This document shows positions 18,832-27,778 of a stretch of 64,000 bases of DNA, piece by piece. The translations under genes were made by a program, and so were the position numbers. Positions within the stretch are counted from its first letter, which is position 1, and each line of letters begins with the position of its first letter. The stretch comes from Paenibacillus sp. 37 (lineage in GTDB: Bacteria > Bacillota > Bacilli > Paenibacillales > Paenibacillaceae), in NCBI RefSeq assembly GCF_008386395.1, contig NZ_CP043762.1, positions 186,001-250,000 on the forward strand. Reading direction: 5' to 3'. Below the pieces are notes generated by a model. The model ran no database searches, had not been told where the DNA came from, and was given only the letters and a program-made list of their open reading frames with translations.

Positions 18832-20019
18832 ATGAAAAATATTTTAAAGGTTCAGGGTATTCTATTGGCTATTCTGCTGGTTATTGTGGTTCCTGGAAAT
18901 GCATTGGCTTCAGGCTCTTCTTCCATCGCAACAAATGCACAAACATATCTGGAGTATATGGGTGAACACCTTAAAGATAGTTCAGCCTCTCCTACAGATA
19001 ATTCCATGGGAAATGGTAAAGTTCATGGACAGACAAAACGATGGATTAGGAGCACGCTAAGAGAAATTGGCGTAGACTCTCGATATATTTATGAGCAAAA
19101 TTTCAACACACAAAAAGACACTACTGGCGTTATTTCTGCGCCGTGGGGACATCATGTATTTTTTAAAGGCTCGAATATTGAAGTCACACTGAAAGGGAAA
19201 GATCCTAGCAAACAAATCATTGTTAGTGCCCATTATGACGGATCAGGCTATTCGAATAACGCTTCGGGGGTAGCATTAATGCTCGCTCAAATCAAGGAGC
19301 TAGTAGACAAGAAATCTCCTCACGCAGTTAAATTGCCGTATACCGTAAAATTTGTTTTTTTTGACATTGAGCGATTCGACAAGGGATCAGAGTACTATGC
19401 AAAGAAAATGACTGCAGCAGATAAGAAGAATACTCTTTTCATACTCAATATCGATAATATCGCCCGTGGTGATTACCCCAATGTTTATGGAGGCATAACC
19501 GATCCAAATAATAACTCTGTTGAACATACGGAAGCATATAAATTAGCCGTTTCCAAAGCCTTAGAATTAGGAATTAATGTATTTGATACAGAGGCGCTAG
19601 ATGGATATTACAACACACATGGCAAAGGTCCCGAAATTAGCGAAAATACGATATATACCAACCCATGGACAAGCTCAAATCCTTCTCCGGGCGTAAAGTA
19701 TTCTGAACTTTCTCCTTCAAATGGAATAAGTAGAAGTCATATGCTCTTTGTAGAAGCAGGGATACCTTATGCAAGTTTCCAAGCCTCAAACTGGTTTGCA
19801 AAAAGCATGGATGGTACTTTAATTGAAGCTCAAAATGAAGGATTAATATCTTTCGTTCAACGAGATTTCTACATTTCAGGAGGGAAAGAGCATGATACGA
19901 TGAAAATTCTAGAAGCTTATTTTCCAGGACGTTCATTGGCACATTACAATGTGTACGGACCATTGTTGAACAAAATGCTGATGGAGCCAGACATCAAAAT
20001 ACTCCGACCTGGTCAATAA
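18832..20019 (+). CDS. Secreted M28-family peptidase-like protein, 395 aa
   Basis: The ATG follows GAGGAGG. A signal peptide spans residues 1-26 (ends in NALAS). An M28 aminopeptidase fold is indicated by SAHYDGSGY (His134, Asp136), NNASGVA, FVFFDIERF, LNIDNIA and SRSHMLFVEAGIP. Two usual residues are altered: the bridging Asp of DNASG is Asn here, and the Glu-Glu pair after the central strand is Glu180-Arg181. Family knowledge predicts impaired two-zinc catalysis, so this may be an inactive homologue or one with changed metal use. It is a single gene ended by a strong terminator. Confidence 0.85.
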   Translation: MKNILKVQGILLAILLVIVVPGNALASGSSSIATNAQTYLEYMGEHLKDSSASPTDNSMGNGKVHGQTKRWIRSTLREIGVDSRYIYEQNFNTQKDTTGVISAPWGHHVFFKGSNIEVTLKGKDPSKQIIVSAHYDGSGYSNNASGVALMLAQIKELVDKKSPHAVKLPYTVKFVFFDIERFDKGSEYYAKKMTAADKKNTLFILNIDNIARGDYPNVYGGITDPNNNSVEHTEAYKLAVSKALELGINVFDTEALDGYYNTHGKGPEISENTIYTNPWTSSNPSPGVKYSELSPSNGISRSHMLFVEAGIPYASFQASNWFAKSMDGTLIEAQNEGLISFVQRDFYISGGKEHDTMKILEAYFPGRSLAHYNVYGPLLNKMLMEPDIKILRPGQ

Positions 20020-20032
20020 AAGTACTCTACAT

Positions 20033-20107
20033 CAAAAACAGTTACAGGGAGCTATGATTCCGAATTGTTCGGAGCTTAGTTCGCCTGTAACTGTTTTTGT
20101 TTGATTT
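20033..20107. terminator. Bidirectional terminator
   Basis: CAAAAACAGTTACAGG pairs with CCTGTAACTGTTTTTG. Both strands have T-rich flanks, so it can serve the plus-strand peptidase gene and minus-strand readthrough. Confidence 0.8.
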
Positions 20108-20210
20108 TTCTCGACTCTGAGATGTAATTTTAGCCGCCAAAAATTGAACGTTTGGTCACGATGTTTACTTTTAAACCTGTATGTAGGTATGCTGTCTTGT
20201 CATAAGGCTA

Positions 20211-20693
20211 TTAGAGAAAACTCATAGGCTCATTTCTTATAAGAAACTGAATCCATTCTTCTTTTTCAACATATGGAACTATTAATTGATAGCTCTTACC
20301 GAAAACAAAACTTAAAAGAAACGTATCTAAATTTTCGAATTCTTGGAACCTCCCCTCCTCTTCTATTAGAATCAACGAACCAGAAAACTTGTCTATAAAA
20401 AGCGGTTTATACACTACTTGTCCTATCTCAAGCCACCTATTTATAAACTCAGGGAATTCGCTTACCCTAAATTGATTATCAGGTAATTCTTCATAGGTCC
20501 AAAAATCAATCGCCCCACAGCGTGCACCATTTGTTTTTTCTAGAAATGAAATGTACTGAGTGAGGTGAACAGAATTAAACTCAAACTGAATACCAGAGAT
20601 CCCCTCATTTAACTCACCAACTATTATCCCATTTGGATCCTCTTTCAAGCTTATCTTTAACCTGCAAATTATATCTTTTAGATTCTTATTCAT
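20211..20693 (-). CDS. SUKH (SMI1/KNR4) family protein, 160 aa
   Basis: Start taken at ATG 20693, preceded by GGAG; an ATG at 20723 without a ribosome binding site would add ten residues. The fold signature is the SUKH helix-strand unit: LTQYISFLEKTNGARCGAIDFWTYEEL, with later hydrophobic strands and an acidic GSLILIEEEGRF loop. SUKH proteins are immunity proteins for polymorphic toxins in many bacteria. No intact cognate toxin gene is adjacent, so it may be an orphan immunity gene. Confidence 0.7.
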   Translation of the reverse strand: MNKNLKDIICRLKISLKEDPNGIIVGELNEGISGIQFEFNSVHLTQYISFLEKTNGARCGAIDFWTYEELPDNQFRVSEFPEFINRWLEIGQVVYKPLFIDKFSGSLILIEEEGRFQEFENLDTFLLSFVFGKSYQLIVPYVEKEEWIQFLIRNEPMSFL

Positions 20694-21055
20694 CTTTGGC
20701 TGCACTCCATATGTATATCTCATTAATAGCGTTGAATTTTCGTAATTATATCACGATGGCTTTGATTCATCGTATCATTAGCATTTGTAAATTGGGATAG
20801 AACAGGCTTAGCCGATACACTAATCATAATAACCACAAAATTACTATTATGACTCCTTTAGAATACATCTTCACAAGTGTTCACTTCGTATACTTACAGA
20901 AACCCCGAACGAGAAAGCCCAATTCTTTAGATGTGGGATAAAAGTGAGGTCGGATACGGAGTATCACTATTGTGATGCTTCAAGTATCCGAAATGTCTGC
21001 GTTCTTAATTTTTTAGCTCGTTTCAATTCATCTATTAAACTGATACAATATAGAT

Positions 21056-21454
21056 ATGAATGAATATAGAAGAACAAACACAACCGTAACTTTGTTGAAC
21101 TATCATTTTGTGTTCTGCCCACGATACAGAAGAAAGATATTTCTCAAATTAGAGGTAGAACAGCGCTTCAAGGAACTGGTGCATGAGGTATGTGCAGAGC
21201 TTAACATTGTGATTGTTGCCATGGAGTGCGACAAAGACCATACACATATGTTTCTCAATGCACTTCCAACATTAAGCCCTGCTGATATCATGGCCAAAAT
21301 AAAAGGAGTCACATCAAAAAAACTACGAGAAGAGTTTCCACACCTTCTGCATTTGCCCAGTTTGTGGACACGTTCCTATTTTGTTTCTACCGCTGGAAAT
21401 GTATCAAGTGAGACCATCAAGCGTTATGTTGAACAACAAAAGACAAGGGGGTGA
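21056..21454 (+). CDS. tnpA: IS200/IS605 transposase TnpA (Y1 HUH), 132 aa
   Basis: A full-length Y1 transposase has the HUH metal-binding motif HTH at residues 62-64 (DKDHTHMFLN) and the catalytic tyrosine Tyr124 in ETIKRYVEQQ near the C-terminus. The N-terminal LNYHFVFCPRYRRKIF strand is typical. It cleaves and rejoins single-stranded DNA at the element ends. All key residues are present, so it should be active. Confidence 0.95.
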   Translation: MNEYRRTNTTVTLLNYHFVFCPRYRRKIFLKLEVEQRFKELVHEVCAELNIVIVAMECDKDHTHMFLNALPTLSPADIMAKIKGVTSKKLREEFPHLLHLPSLWTRSYFVSTAGNVSSETIKRYVEQQKTRG

Positions 21455-21459
21455 AGTAA

Positions 21460-22539
21460 CTGTCTCAGACCCTAACGGTTAAGGTAAAGCTGCTGCCGAC
21501 TAAAGAGCAGATCCAACTATTGCAACAAAGTAGTCATGAATATATCCGAGTTGTTAATACACTCGTGGCCGAGATGGTAGAAGAAAAGAAAAGGTTGAAG
21601 AAGACAACAAAAGACATTCCTGCTAATCTACCAAGTGCAGTAAAAAATCAAGCGATTAAAGATGCGAATAGTGTCTTCTCTACCAAAGTTAAGAAAAGTA
21701 AATACGCAATCATACCGATCCTAAAGAAACCGATTTGCGTATGGAATAACCAAAATTATTCTCTGGACTTCACGCACATTTCCATTCCATTCATGGTAGA
21801 GGGAAAATCTAAGCGTTTAAAAATTCGTGCATTGTTCATCGACAAAGACCATCGAAACGTTGACCTTTTGAAGCATAAACTTGGTACGCTCCGTGTCACG
21901 AAAAGCTCAGGTAAGTGGATAGCCCAAATTGCTGTCACCATGCCAACAACTGAAAAAACGGGGATGCGGATTTTGGGCGTTGATTTAGGGCTGAAAATCC
22001 CTGCCGTAGCCATAACAGATCATGATCGCGCTCGCTTCTTTGGGAATGGGCGAGAAAACAAATACAAGAAACGGAAGTTTCGTAGTGTTCGTCAAAAGCT
22101 AGGAAAACAAAAGAAAGTGAACGCTATTCGCAAGTTAGATGATAAAGAACAACGATGGATGAAAGACAAAGACCACAAAGTCAGTCGTGAAATCGTTAAT
22201 TTCGCAGTCGAAAATAAGACTTCTGTCATTCGCTTAGAGCAACTAACGAATATTAGGCAGACGACAAGAACAAGTCGTAAAAACGAAAAGAATCTACACC
22301 GTTGGTCATTCTACCGTTTGGCACAATTCATTGAATACAAAGCAAATATGGCAGGGATCAAAGTGGAATATGTGAACCCTGCATATTCAAGTCAAACCTG
22401 TCCAGCATGTTCAAAAAAGAACAAGGCGCAAGATAGAAGATATAAGTGCCCATGTGGATTCAAGAAACATCGTGATATCGTTGGGGCGATGAATATTCGC
22501 TACGCAACTGTGATTGGCGGTAACAGTCAATCAGCCTAA
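21460..22539 (+). CDS. tnpB: TnpB RNA-guided nuclease, about 359 aa
   Basis: The frame extends upstream of the first TTG (21520) to a CTG at 21460 that follows GGGGGTG. Only this longer form includes the usual N-terminal LTVKVKLLPTKEQ of TnpB, so a CTG start is proposed. RuvC residues are intact: Asp175 in GVDLGLK, Glu260 in VIRLEQL, Asp339 in HRDIVGAMN. The zinc finger is TCPAC...KCPCGF. It starts 5 bases after tnpA. TnpB uses an RNA derived from the element's right end to cut donor sites lacking the element. Confidence 0.9.
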   Translation: MSQTLTVKVKLLPTKEQIQLLQQSSHEYIRVVNTLVAEMVEEKKRLKKTTKDIPANLPSAVKNQAIKDANSVFSTKVKKSKYAIIPILKKPICVWNNQNYSLDFTHISIPFMVEGKSKRLKIRALFIDKDHRNVDLLKHKLGTLRVTKSSGKWIAQIAVTMPTTEKTGMRILGVDLGLKIPAVAITDHDRARFFGNGRENKYKKRKFRSVRQKLGKQKKVNAIRKLDDKEQRWMKDKDHKVSREIVNFAVENKTSVIRLEQLTNIRQTTRTSRKNEKNLHRWSFYRLAQFIEYKANMAGIKVEYVNPAYSSQTCPACSKKNKAQDRRYKCPCGFKKHRDIVGAMNIRYATVIGGNSQSA

Positions 22540-22685
22540 GGTGCTATATGCACTGTCTTAGGAGGGGTAATGGCATACCCTAATCTTAGCATCTGTCCAA
22601 AGCAGAAATGAAATGAGGACGTTAAGCTTAGCTAAGAATCCCAATCACTTTAGTGATCTTGCCCCTTTAGGGGTGGGAGTGTCAA
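22540..22685 (+). ncRNA. Putative omegaRNA scaffold / IS right end
   Basis: By analogy with characterised IS605 elements, the guide RNA scaffold spans the tnpB 3' region to the right end. Two hairpins (22645-22656 and about 22663-22674) precede the boundary, and the following bases from about 22686 would form the guide. The assignment rests on family knowledge and position. Confidence 0.5.
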
Positions 22686-22768
22686 TGGCTCTTCACTCTT
22701 TATGAGCTCCATCTCCTAAACCCCAACAAATAATGGTGAGTTACGCTAATCTTCCTGTTAGCTGAATC

Positions 22769-22811
22769 AAAGAAGCAGCCGATTATATTCATCAGCTGCT
22801 TCTTTGGTTTT
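22769..22811. terminator. Terminator between the IS and SLH genes
   Basis: AAAGAAGCAGC pairs with GCTGCTTCTTT. It lies just downstream of the minus-strand SLH gene and could act in both directions. Confidence 0.7.
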
Positions 22812-22835
22812 CCGTGATTTTAATAACACAAGGAT

Positions 22836-24050
22836 TTAGGTATAACCGAAAGCAACCTTAAAAGAGGTCACCATTACATGATAGAGTACTTGGGTTTCAT
22901 CATCGACAATAAACGAGATCGTATACACGTCTTCAATATTTTGGATCGGATCATAAATTGAAATATCCTCATAGGTGCCATCGCTCATCCTTTTATAAAA
23001 ATACTCTATGATCCCTTTGCCGCTCACTCCAGCTGACCCATATCGATCTATAATATCTGACAAGGTGCTTTCACCCAACACAATCCCTTTTTTTGTGAGT
23101 AGTGAAGAAGCTCTATAAGGGGAATCATCCATGTATGAGTCAATACTCCAACCATCTAACTCTCCACTCTGGTTAAAGTGTGCGGTGAATAACGGATATG
23201 TATCAGAATCAAATATATTCTTTCCTTTAGATTCTCCGAATTGTTCATCAATTGATTTTTTCGAGTCTCCAAATCTAAGTTCTGGAACATCGCCAAGAAT
23301 GTACAAACTAAAATCCTCATCAGTAACGGGCTCCGTACTAAAATCAGGAATCACTTCAGAATTTATGTCCATTAGATCAGGAAGAAGACTAAGATCTGTA
23401 GGAACTTTTGGTCTCACATCGATCTTAAGTTTTCCATGAAAAGCAAGCTGACGTATCCATTGAAGTGCTTCTGCTCTCGTAAGCGTACTTTCCTCATCAA
23501 ACTGCTCTGGAGAATTAGCTTCACTGTTGGATAATCCATGTCCGATCAGATAGGCAACAGCATATTGGCCAGTATAATGAACGCCTTGAGTTGCACTGAT
23601 AATTTCTGCAGCACGTAGTTTAGTAATGGGCTGCATTCTCATCGCAAAGTTGTTTTCTCCCGTTGTCGGATGGTTGTATAGTTTAGCCACCCTGTAGAGA
23701 CCTTCTGTCCAACTCTCACTGGGTAGATATGCACTATTTGCACTTGCATTTGGAATAGCCATACCCATTGCTCTGTATAACATCTTGAGGAATTCAGCCT
23801 CTGTTATTACTTGATCAGGCTTAAGGTTGTAATTCGAATATCCATTAATTATATTTTCAGAGATACCCCATTGAAAGAGACGCTTGGCCCAGTGCTCGTT
23901 CATGTCTACTGCTGGAATTCCTCTCCACGTCAAAGTGGCTATATCTTTGTCATTCTGCTCCTGCATCTCGGATTCGGCTATTGCAGTTGTAGAACCCAAT
24001 AGTGATGCGGCTAAAACCAAGCAAGCAGTCATACGTGTAATACTTTTCAT
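22836..24050 (-). CDS. SLH-domain surface protein, 404 aa
   Basis: The ATG follows GAAGGA. The signal peptide ends at AIAES (residue about 26). SLH domains occupy residues about 50-215: DMNEHWAKRLFQWGISENIINGYSNY, then WTEGLYRVAKLYNH, and a third ending in STLTRAEALQWIRQLAF, the latter two degenerate. The C-terminal half (residues about 240-404) is a distinct domain with PELRFGDSKKSIDEQFGES and ends with a beta-rich segment. It is anchored in the cell wall, with unknown ligand. Confidence 0.85.
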   Translation of the reverse strand: MKSITRMTACLVLAASLLGSTTAIAESEMQEQNDKDIATLTWRGIPAVDMNEHWAKRLFQWGISENIINGYSNYNLKPDQVITEAEFLKMLYRAMGMAIPNASANSAYLPSESWTEGLYRVAKLYNHPTTGENNFAMRMQPITKLRAAEIISATQGVHYTGQYAVAYLIGHGLSNSEANSPEQFDEESTLTRAEALQWIRQLAFHGKLKIDVRPKVPTDLSLLPDLMDINSEVIPDFSTEPVTDEDFSLYILGDVPELRFGDSKKSIDEQFGESKGKNIFDSDTYPLFTAHFNQSGELDGWSIDSYMDDSPYRASSLLTKKGIVLGESTLSDIIDRYGSAGVSGKGIIEYFYKRMSDGTYEDISIYDPIQNIEDVYTISFIVDDETQVLYHVMVTSFKVAFGYT

Positions 24051-24171
24051 TATCGTACCGTCCTTCTAGGATTTAATCGTAACTATAATTATTTATCGGG
24101 TGCTTGGCTTATTATGTATAGAATAATAGTAAAATAGCACCGATTTAAGACTCGTAACACGCCTTCACCTC

Positions 24172-24585
24172 TCATTTATGGGAATCCATGTTTCCAAACA
24201 ACTTTTGAATTTTTAATGTCAATTCCTCGTTGTGGATGTAATAATGTCCGCCCTGCGAATTCGGAGTGAATCCCAACTTACTCATGTGACCTTCCCGCAA
24301 AGATACCGAGTACAGGAAGCCACTTCTCTCCTCTTGGTTCGAATCAGGCTCGAATTTCATGTCTTTTATTTGATCAATCCACTCTAGGATTTGTTTTTGG
24401 TTAAAGAACATTTTCCGCTCGCCTGAGCTACCATCCGTAATCTCAATGGAATCCACATTCGCAATATCCCCTGGATAGAGTTCTTGCAATGTCATTGTGG
24501 TCAGCTTCTCAGCTTGAGGTTTACTGCAAGCAACGATCGCAAACCCCATGAGTAGCACTAGTAGAATACATATTTTTATCCTCAT
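24172..24585 (-). CDS. Lipoprotein, 137 aa
   Basis: The ATG has an AGGAGGAGG ribosome binding site. A type II signal with lipobox FAIVAC places the lipidated Cys at residue 20. The mature part is small, polar and beta-rich (IEITDGSSGERKMFFNQKQILEW), a layout common for extracytoplasmic regulators, but the family is not recognised. It sits just upstream of the SLH gene on the same strand, with its own spacing of about 120 bp. Confidence 0.8.
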   Translation of the reverse strand: MRIKICILLVLLMGFAIVACSKPQAEKLTTMTLQELYPGDIANVDSIEITDGSSGERKMFFNQKQILEWIDQIKDMKFEPDSNQEERSGFLYSVSLREGHMSKLGFTPNSQGGHYYIHNEELTLKIQKLFGNMDSHK

Positions 24586-25110
24586 GTTCCTCCTCCTTTT
24601 TGCTACACAGACGCACCTAAAGTAACTTATGTTGCTAGCTCAACGAAATGTGGAGCAGCTGCCGACGGCAAACTGCTCCTTTCATTTTGCACACTACCAT
24701 TATCCTTTAAGTTTATCTCAAACTTAAATTTGTCGCATCTGAGATAATGCGCCCCGGAGGACCAAATGATCTTATTGGATAGCGATAATGATTGGTTTAG
24801 TTAACCATTAGGCATAGTTCTCTTCAAAAGACCGCTATACAAAACCGGTTACCACTTCTGGAGAAACGTACAAAGTAAGGGAGTGGTAAATCAAGCGCCA
24901 ATACTTGTTGAGCGTCAGTTGAAGGAGTATTTTAAGGAGTTGCCGAATAATTAAACTTAGGTCGAGCTTTGAATGGCTGAGAAGGTGTAGATATCCAATA
25001 CATAAGTCCATCAGAAAATCGTGGTGCTGGTAGCTAGGTAAACAACCAGTTGGAAGAATTCCGGATGCTGCTACCCATTAAAAGAGTTTAAATTTGAATG
25101 AGGGGTTAAC
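24586..25110. other. Intergenic region with a gene fragment
   Basis: Plus-strand codons 24806-24953 read as a plausible C-terminus (TGYHFWRNVQSKGVVNQ and then LVERQLKEYFKELPNN, TAA) without any start, so this is a deleted gene's tail. A hairpin GGAGCAG / CTGCTCC is at 24652-24682. Nothing else was seen. Confidence 0.45.
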
Positions 25111-25116
25111 TGTTCT

Positions 25117-25467
25117 ATGAGTAAAAAGATTAACGAAATTAGTGACTACGTTGGTGTGTTTTGTTTAGGTGCTTTAACATTATCACTTTTTGTATTATCA
25201 ATTATGTTTATTATCAAGAGCTTTATCAATATTTATAGAAGATTAAAAGGTGTAAAAATAGACAGAATGACGCCTTGTACAACATGTAGACGTTCGATTT
25301 CAAACACTGCTATTATTTGCCCGTACTGTGGTGAACATTACGGTAAAATGAACGGATTAGGTGATTCCATATTTATCTGTTTTCTTTTTGGAGTAGGTCT
25401 TTTCGTATTAGGAATTGCGAGTCTAACAGAGTCCGTTGAATGGTTTGAACGAACTTATATGAACTGA
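25117..25467 (+). CDS. Zinc-ribbon membrane protein, paralog 1
   Basis: A 116-residue protein starts at ATG after GAGGGG. Layout: transmembrane helix (residues about 14-36), a basic linker (YRRLKGVKID), a four-Cys zinc ribbon CTTC-x10-CPYC with a trailing GEHYG, and a second transmembrane helix (about 86-108). With both termini on the same side, the ribbon is cytosolic or external as one loop. Two close paralogs follow at 26845 and 27383. The shared motif is CxxC...I.CPxCG.HYG. The family is not identified. Confidence 0.8.
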   Translation: MSKKINEISDYVGVFCLGALTLSLFVLSIMFIIKSFINIYRRLKGVKIDRMTPCTTCRRSISNTAIICPYCGEHYGKMNGLGDSIFICFLFGVGLFVLGIASLTESVEWFERTYMN

Positions 25468-25500
25468 TCAACACATGTCGTCGTATTCTCCATAACTTAC

Positions 25501-25550
25501 CGCCTCAATCCTTTATAGCAAACCGCTATAATTAGGTTGAGGTGTTATTA
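25501..25550 (+). terminator. Hairpin downstream of paralog 1
   Basis: A long stem, CGCCTCAATCCT-ATAGC with GCTAT-TAGGTTGAGGTG, is followed by TTATTATG. It is a probable terminator without a pure T run. Confidence 0.6.
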
Positions 25551-25631
25551 TGTACATCTCCATAATTCAAGATTACCCCGTACACCAGTGTATGATTATA
25601 TTTTGTAAGCACAATACAGGAGGTGTTTTGT

Positions 25632-26303
25632 ATGTGCGGTAGATTTACAATTACTGACCCTTTAGACTCTATCTTGGACAGGTACTATGCATCTATTGCT
25701 GATGGATTTGAGTACAAGCCTAACTATAATGCTGCACCCATGCAGTACATCCCAACTATTATCGGAAGTAAAAACGGTAATAGATTAGGCGCTCTGCGCT
25801 GGGGTCTGGTGCCCACTTGGGCAAAAGATGATAAGATCGGGAATAAAATGATTAATGCCCGAGCAGAGACATTAGCAGAGAAGCCATCCTTTAAACGTCT
25901 GATCAGCTCCAAACGCTGTATCATCCCCACGAACGGATTCTACGAGTGGAAGAAAGAAAAATCAACAAAGCGACCGATGCGAATTCTGATGAAAGACGAT
26001 AGTATCTTTTCATTGGCAGGATTGTATGACACGTGGACAGATCCAGATGGAAACAGACTGAGTACCTGCACCATCATTACAACGGAACCAAATAGTCTTA
26101 TGGAGGTTATCCATAATCGTATGCCGGTCATCTTGCGCCCTGAGGATGAGGCTGAGTGGCTTGGAAGAGATAATGATGATGTCCAATCGTTGATCGGTTT
26201 TCTTAAGCCATATCAAGCATCTGAGATGCGAGCGTATGAGGTGCCGAAGGAAGTGGGCAATGTGAGAAATAACAGCGTGGACTTATTGAAAGAAATAGTT
26301 TAG
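25632..26303 (+). CDS. SRAP-domain protein (YedK/HMCES-like), 223 aa
   Basis: Start placed at ATG 25632 (CAGGAGGTG site), which exposes Cys2 after Met removal (MCGRF). SRAP proteins form a thiazolidine crosslink between Cys2 and abasic sites in single-stranded DNA, protecting stalled forks. The supporting residues are present: NARAET, the catalytic Glu in NGFYEWK, and His in IHNRMPVIL. Length and motif order match the family. On a plasmid it could protect single-stranded DNA during transfer or replication. Confidence 0.95.
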   Translation: MCGRFTITDPLDSILDRYYASIADGFEYKPNYNAAPMQYIPTIIGSKNGNRLGALRWGLVPTWAKDDKIGNKMINARAETLAEKPSFKRLISSKRCIIPTNGFYEWKKEKSTKRPMRILMKDDSIFSLAGLYDTWTDPDGNRLSTCTIITTEPNSLMEVIHNRMPVILRPEDEAEWLGRDNDDVQSLIGFLKPYQASEMRAYEVPKEVGNVRNNSVDLLKEIV

Positions 26304-26307
26304 TGGC

Positions 26308-26346
26308 AAAGCTTTATCGACTTATTTAGGTTGGTAAAGCTTTTTC
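26308..26346 (+). terminator. Terminator of the SRAP gene
   Basis: AAAGCTTTA pairs with TAAAGCTTT and is followed by T residues. Confidence 0.75.
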
Positions 26347-26459
26347 ATATTTAAAAGTGCATTATTGTTCTAAAAATTAACTCTTATTCATATCGAAAAA
26401 TCCTATACAAAAATAGACTGGCAGGTGATTTTAGTGGTAATGAATCTGGGCTATAAGAA

Positions 26460-26710
26460 ATAGTGAGCCCAGAGTATCCAGTACAAGCATCTGGAGACCG
26501 CGCCATCCTTGTAGTAACCCTGACAACAGGTTGGGATAAAGAAACGATCTTCCGATGAGTGATGTAAATGCATTCCTCAGATGGAACGATGATCGCGAGG
26601 CTGGAACTGGCCCTGCCAAGTTTGCTATCAACAAATACAGCAACAACAAAGGTCCATTCAACAAGCGTACTGATTACGTGATATTTTGTAATATTTTGAC
26701 TTTGAGATAA
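26460..26710 (+). pseudogene. Decayed C-terminal fragment of a secreted or surface protein
   Basis: Plus-strand codons read SPEYPVQASGDRAILVVTLT and GWDKETIF. After a frameshift they continue as DVNAFLRWNDDREAGTGPAK and then FNKRTDYVIF to a stop near 26710. There is no start codon. It is probably the tail of an extracellular beta-sandwich protein. The family is not established. Confidence 0.45.
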
Positions 26711-26844
26711 GTGAATATACGACCAACTAATTACATGGATATGTGCTCATTTGCACAGAGTCTTTTAGATGTAAAGAAATAAATGGAAATAGATAAACGA
26801 GTTTGATAAAATAAAATGGATTATTACATAGATGGAGGAATAAA

Positions 26845-27177
26845 ATGTTTGATAATATGGCATCTTACTCACTTCTGGGTATTGCCGGTCTCATCACTAC
26901 TTGTTTGTTTATATTTGGTATGGCTTGTTTAATAGCATTTTTTATCAATATCTTCAGATTGATCAAAGGTCGATCTAACCGAAAGTTAGAACAATGCCAA
27001 TCGTGTGGTAATACTATCTCAATATCAGCTATCATTTGCCCTAATTGCGGCCACCACTATGGTAGATCTAATGGAGCTTTCAATTCAATTTTCGGGTCAT
27101 TCGTTGGTTTCGTAATTTGCATTGGCGGTGGATTTATAGCATTAGCTGAACTTATGAAGATGTTTAATGATAAGTAA
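26845..27177 (+). CDS. Zinc-ribbon membrane protein, paralog 2
   Basis: This 110-residue homologue of the protein at 25117 has TM helix 1 (residues about 13-35), linker FRLIKGRSNRK, ribbon CQSC-x10-CPNCGHHYG, and TM helix 2 (about 82-104). The ATG has GGAGG at good spacing. The 50 bases upstream (TTGATA...GGATTATTACATAG, then TGGAGGA) and the downstream terminator resemble those of paralog 3, showing that the whole transcription unit was duplicated. Confidence 0.8.
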   Translation: MFDNMASYSLLGIAGLITTCLFIFGMACLIAFFINIFRLIKGRSNRKLEQCQSCGNTISISAIICPNCGHHYGRSNGAFNSIFGSFVGFVICIGGGFIALAELMKMFNDK

Positions 27178-27187
27178 TTAAGTGAGA

Positions 27188-27214
27188 AGGAGCTAGTTAA
27201 GGCTCCCATTTTTG
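27188..27214 (+). terminator. Terminator of paralog 2
   Basis: GGAGC pairs with GGCTCC, followed by ATTTTTGTACCCTA. The same tail follows paralog 3. Confidence 0.7.
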
Positions 27215-27382
27215 TACCCTAAATTCAAACGCGTTACGGAAGTACCTACCGTCTATGCACTTAGTTGATGCTTTTCTTATACTCGATAAGTATTCATTTT
27301 CTAAAATTCATTCATTTCTATAGAAAATTATATCTAGGTCTGATAGACTGTGCTGGATTGATTACATAGTTGGAGGAACGTC

Positions 27383-27733
27383 ATGTTCGAGCGCATAAAT
27401 AATGTAATAGGTAATTTATTCGGTATAGGGATCATTATCGCAATGTTTGTACTTGCAATCCTAGCTTTTAAAGCAATGTTTAGAAATATAAAAAGAAAGT
27501 TCAAACCTAATGCTAACAACTTAATGCGTTGCGAATCTTGCAAAAGTGTGATTTCTGCGGACGCTTTCATGTGCCCACACTGCGGGCAACATTATGGTAG
27601 ATCAAGGGTTGGTAATTCTATATTTTACTGTTTATTGGCCGGATGTGGATTTTTGTTGGGGGCATTTTATGGTCTCCAGCTCTTCTTTGAAGATGAGGAG
27701 GTACTTTTTTTTATCCGAACATACTTGAATTAA
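27383..27733 (+). CDS. Zinc-ribbon membrane protein, paralog 3
   Basis: This 116-residue paralog has TM helix 1 (residues about 8-30), basic linker (FRNIKRKFKPN), ribbon CESC-x10-CPHCGQHYG, and TM helix 2 (about 76-98). The GGAGG site and upstream GGTCTGATAGACT region are shared with the next gene's promoter (28000-28030). This points to co-regulation of this membrane-protein group. Confidence 0.8.
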   Translation: MFERINNVIGNLFGIGIIIAMFVLAILAFKAMFRNIKRKFKPNANNLMRCESCKSVISADAFMCPHCGQHYGRSRVGNSIFYCLLAGCGFLLGAFYGLQLFFEDEEVLFFIRTYLN

Positions 27734-27746
27734 TCGAATATTCAGT

Positions 27747-27778
27747 AAAAATAGGAGCCTTACAAGGCTCCTATTTTT
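27747..27778 (+). terminator. Terminator of paralog 3
   Basis: AAAAATAGGAGCCTT pairs with AAGGCTCCTATTTTT, a classic bidirectional intrinsic terminator. Confidence 0.9.

Larger units (their letters stand above)
20900..22685 (+). mobile_element. IS200/IS605-family insertion sequence
   Basis: This complete-looking element carries a Y1 tyrosine transposase (tnpA) and a TnpB nuclease in the same direction. The left end region contains GAGAAAGCCC-AATTCTTTAGAT-GTGGG and a strong stem (CGGATAC / GTATCCG, 20953-20991). The right end contains two short hairpins (TCACTTTAGTGA and CCCCTTTAGGGG) and stops near GGGAGTGTCAA. Members of this family move as single strands, have subterminal hairpins instead of inverted repeats, and make no target duplication. 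The exact ends are estimates. Confidence 0.85.
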
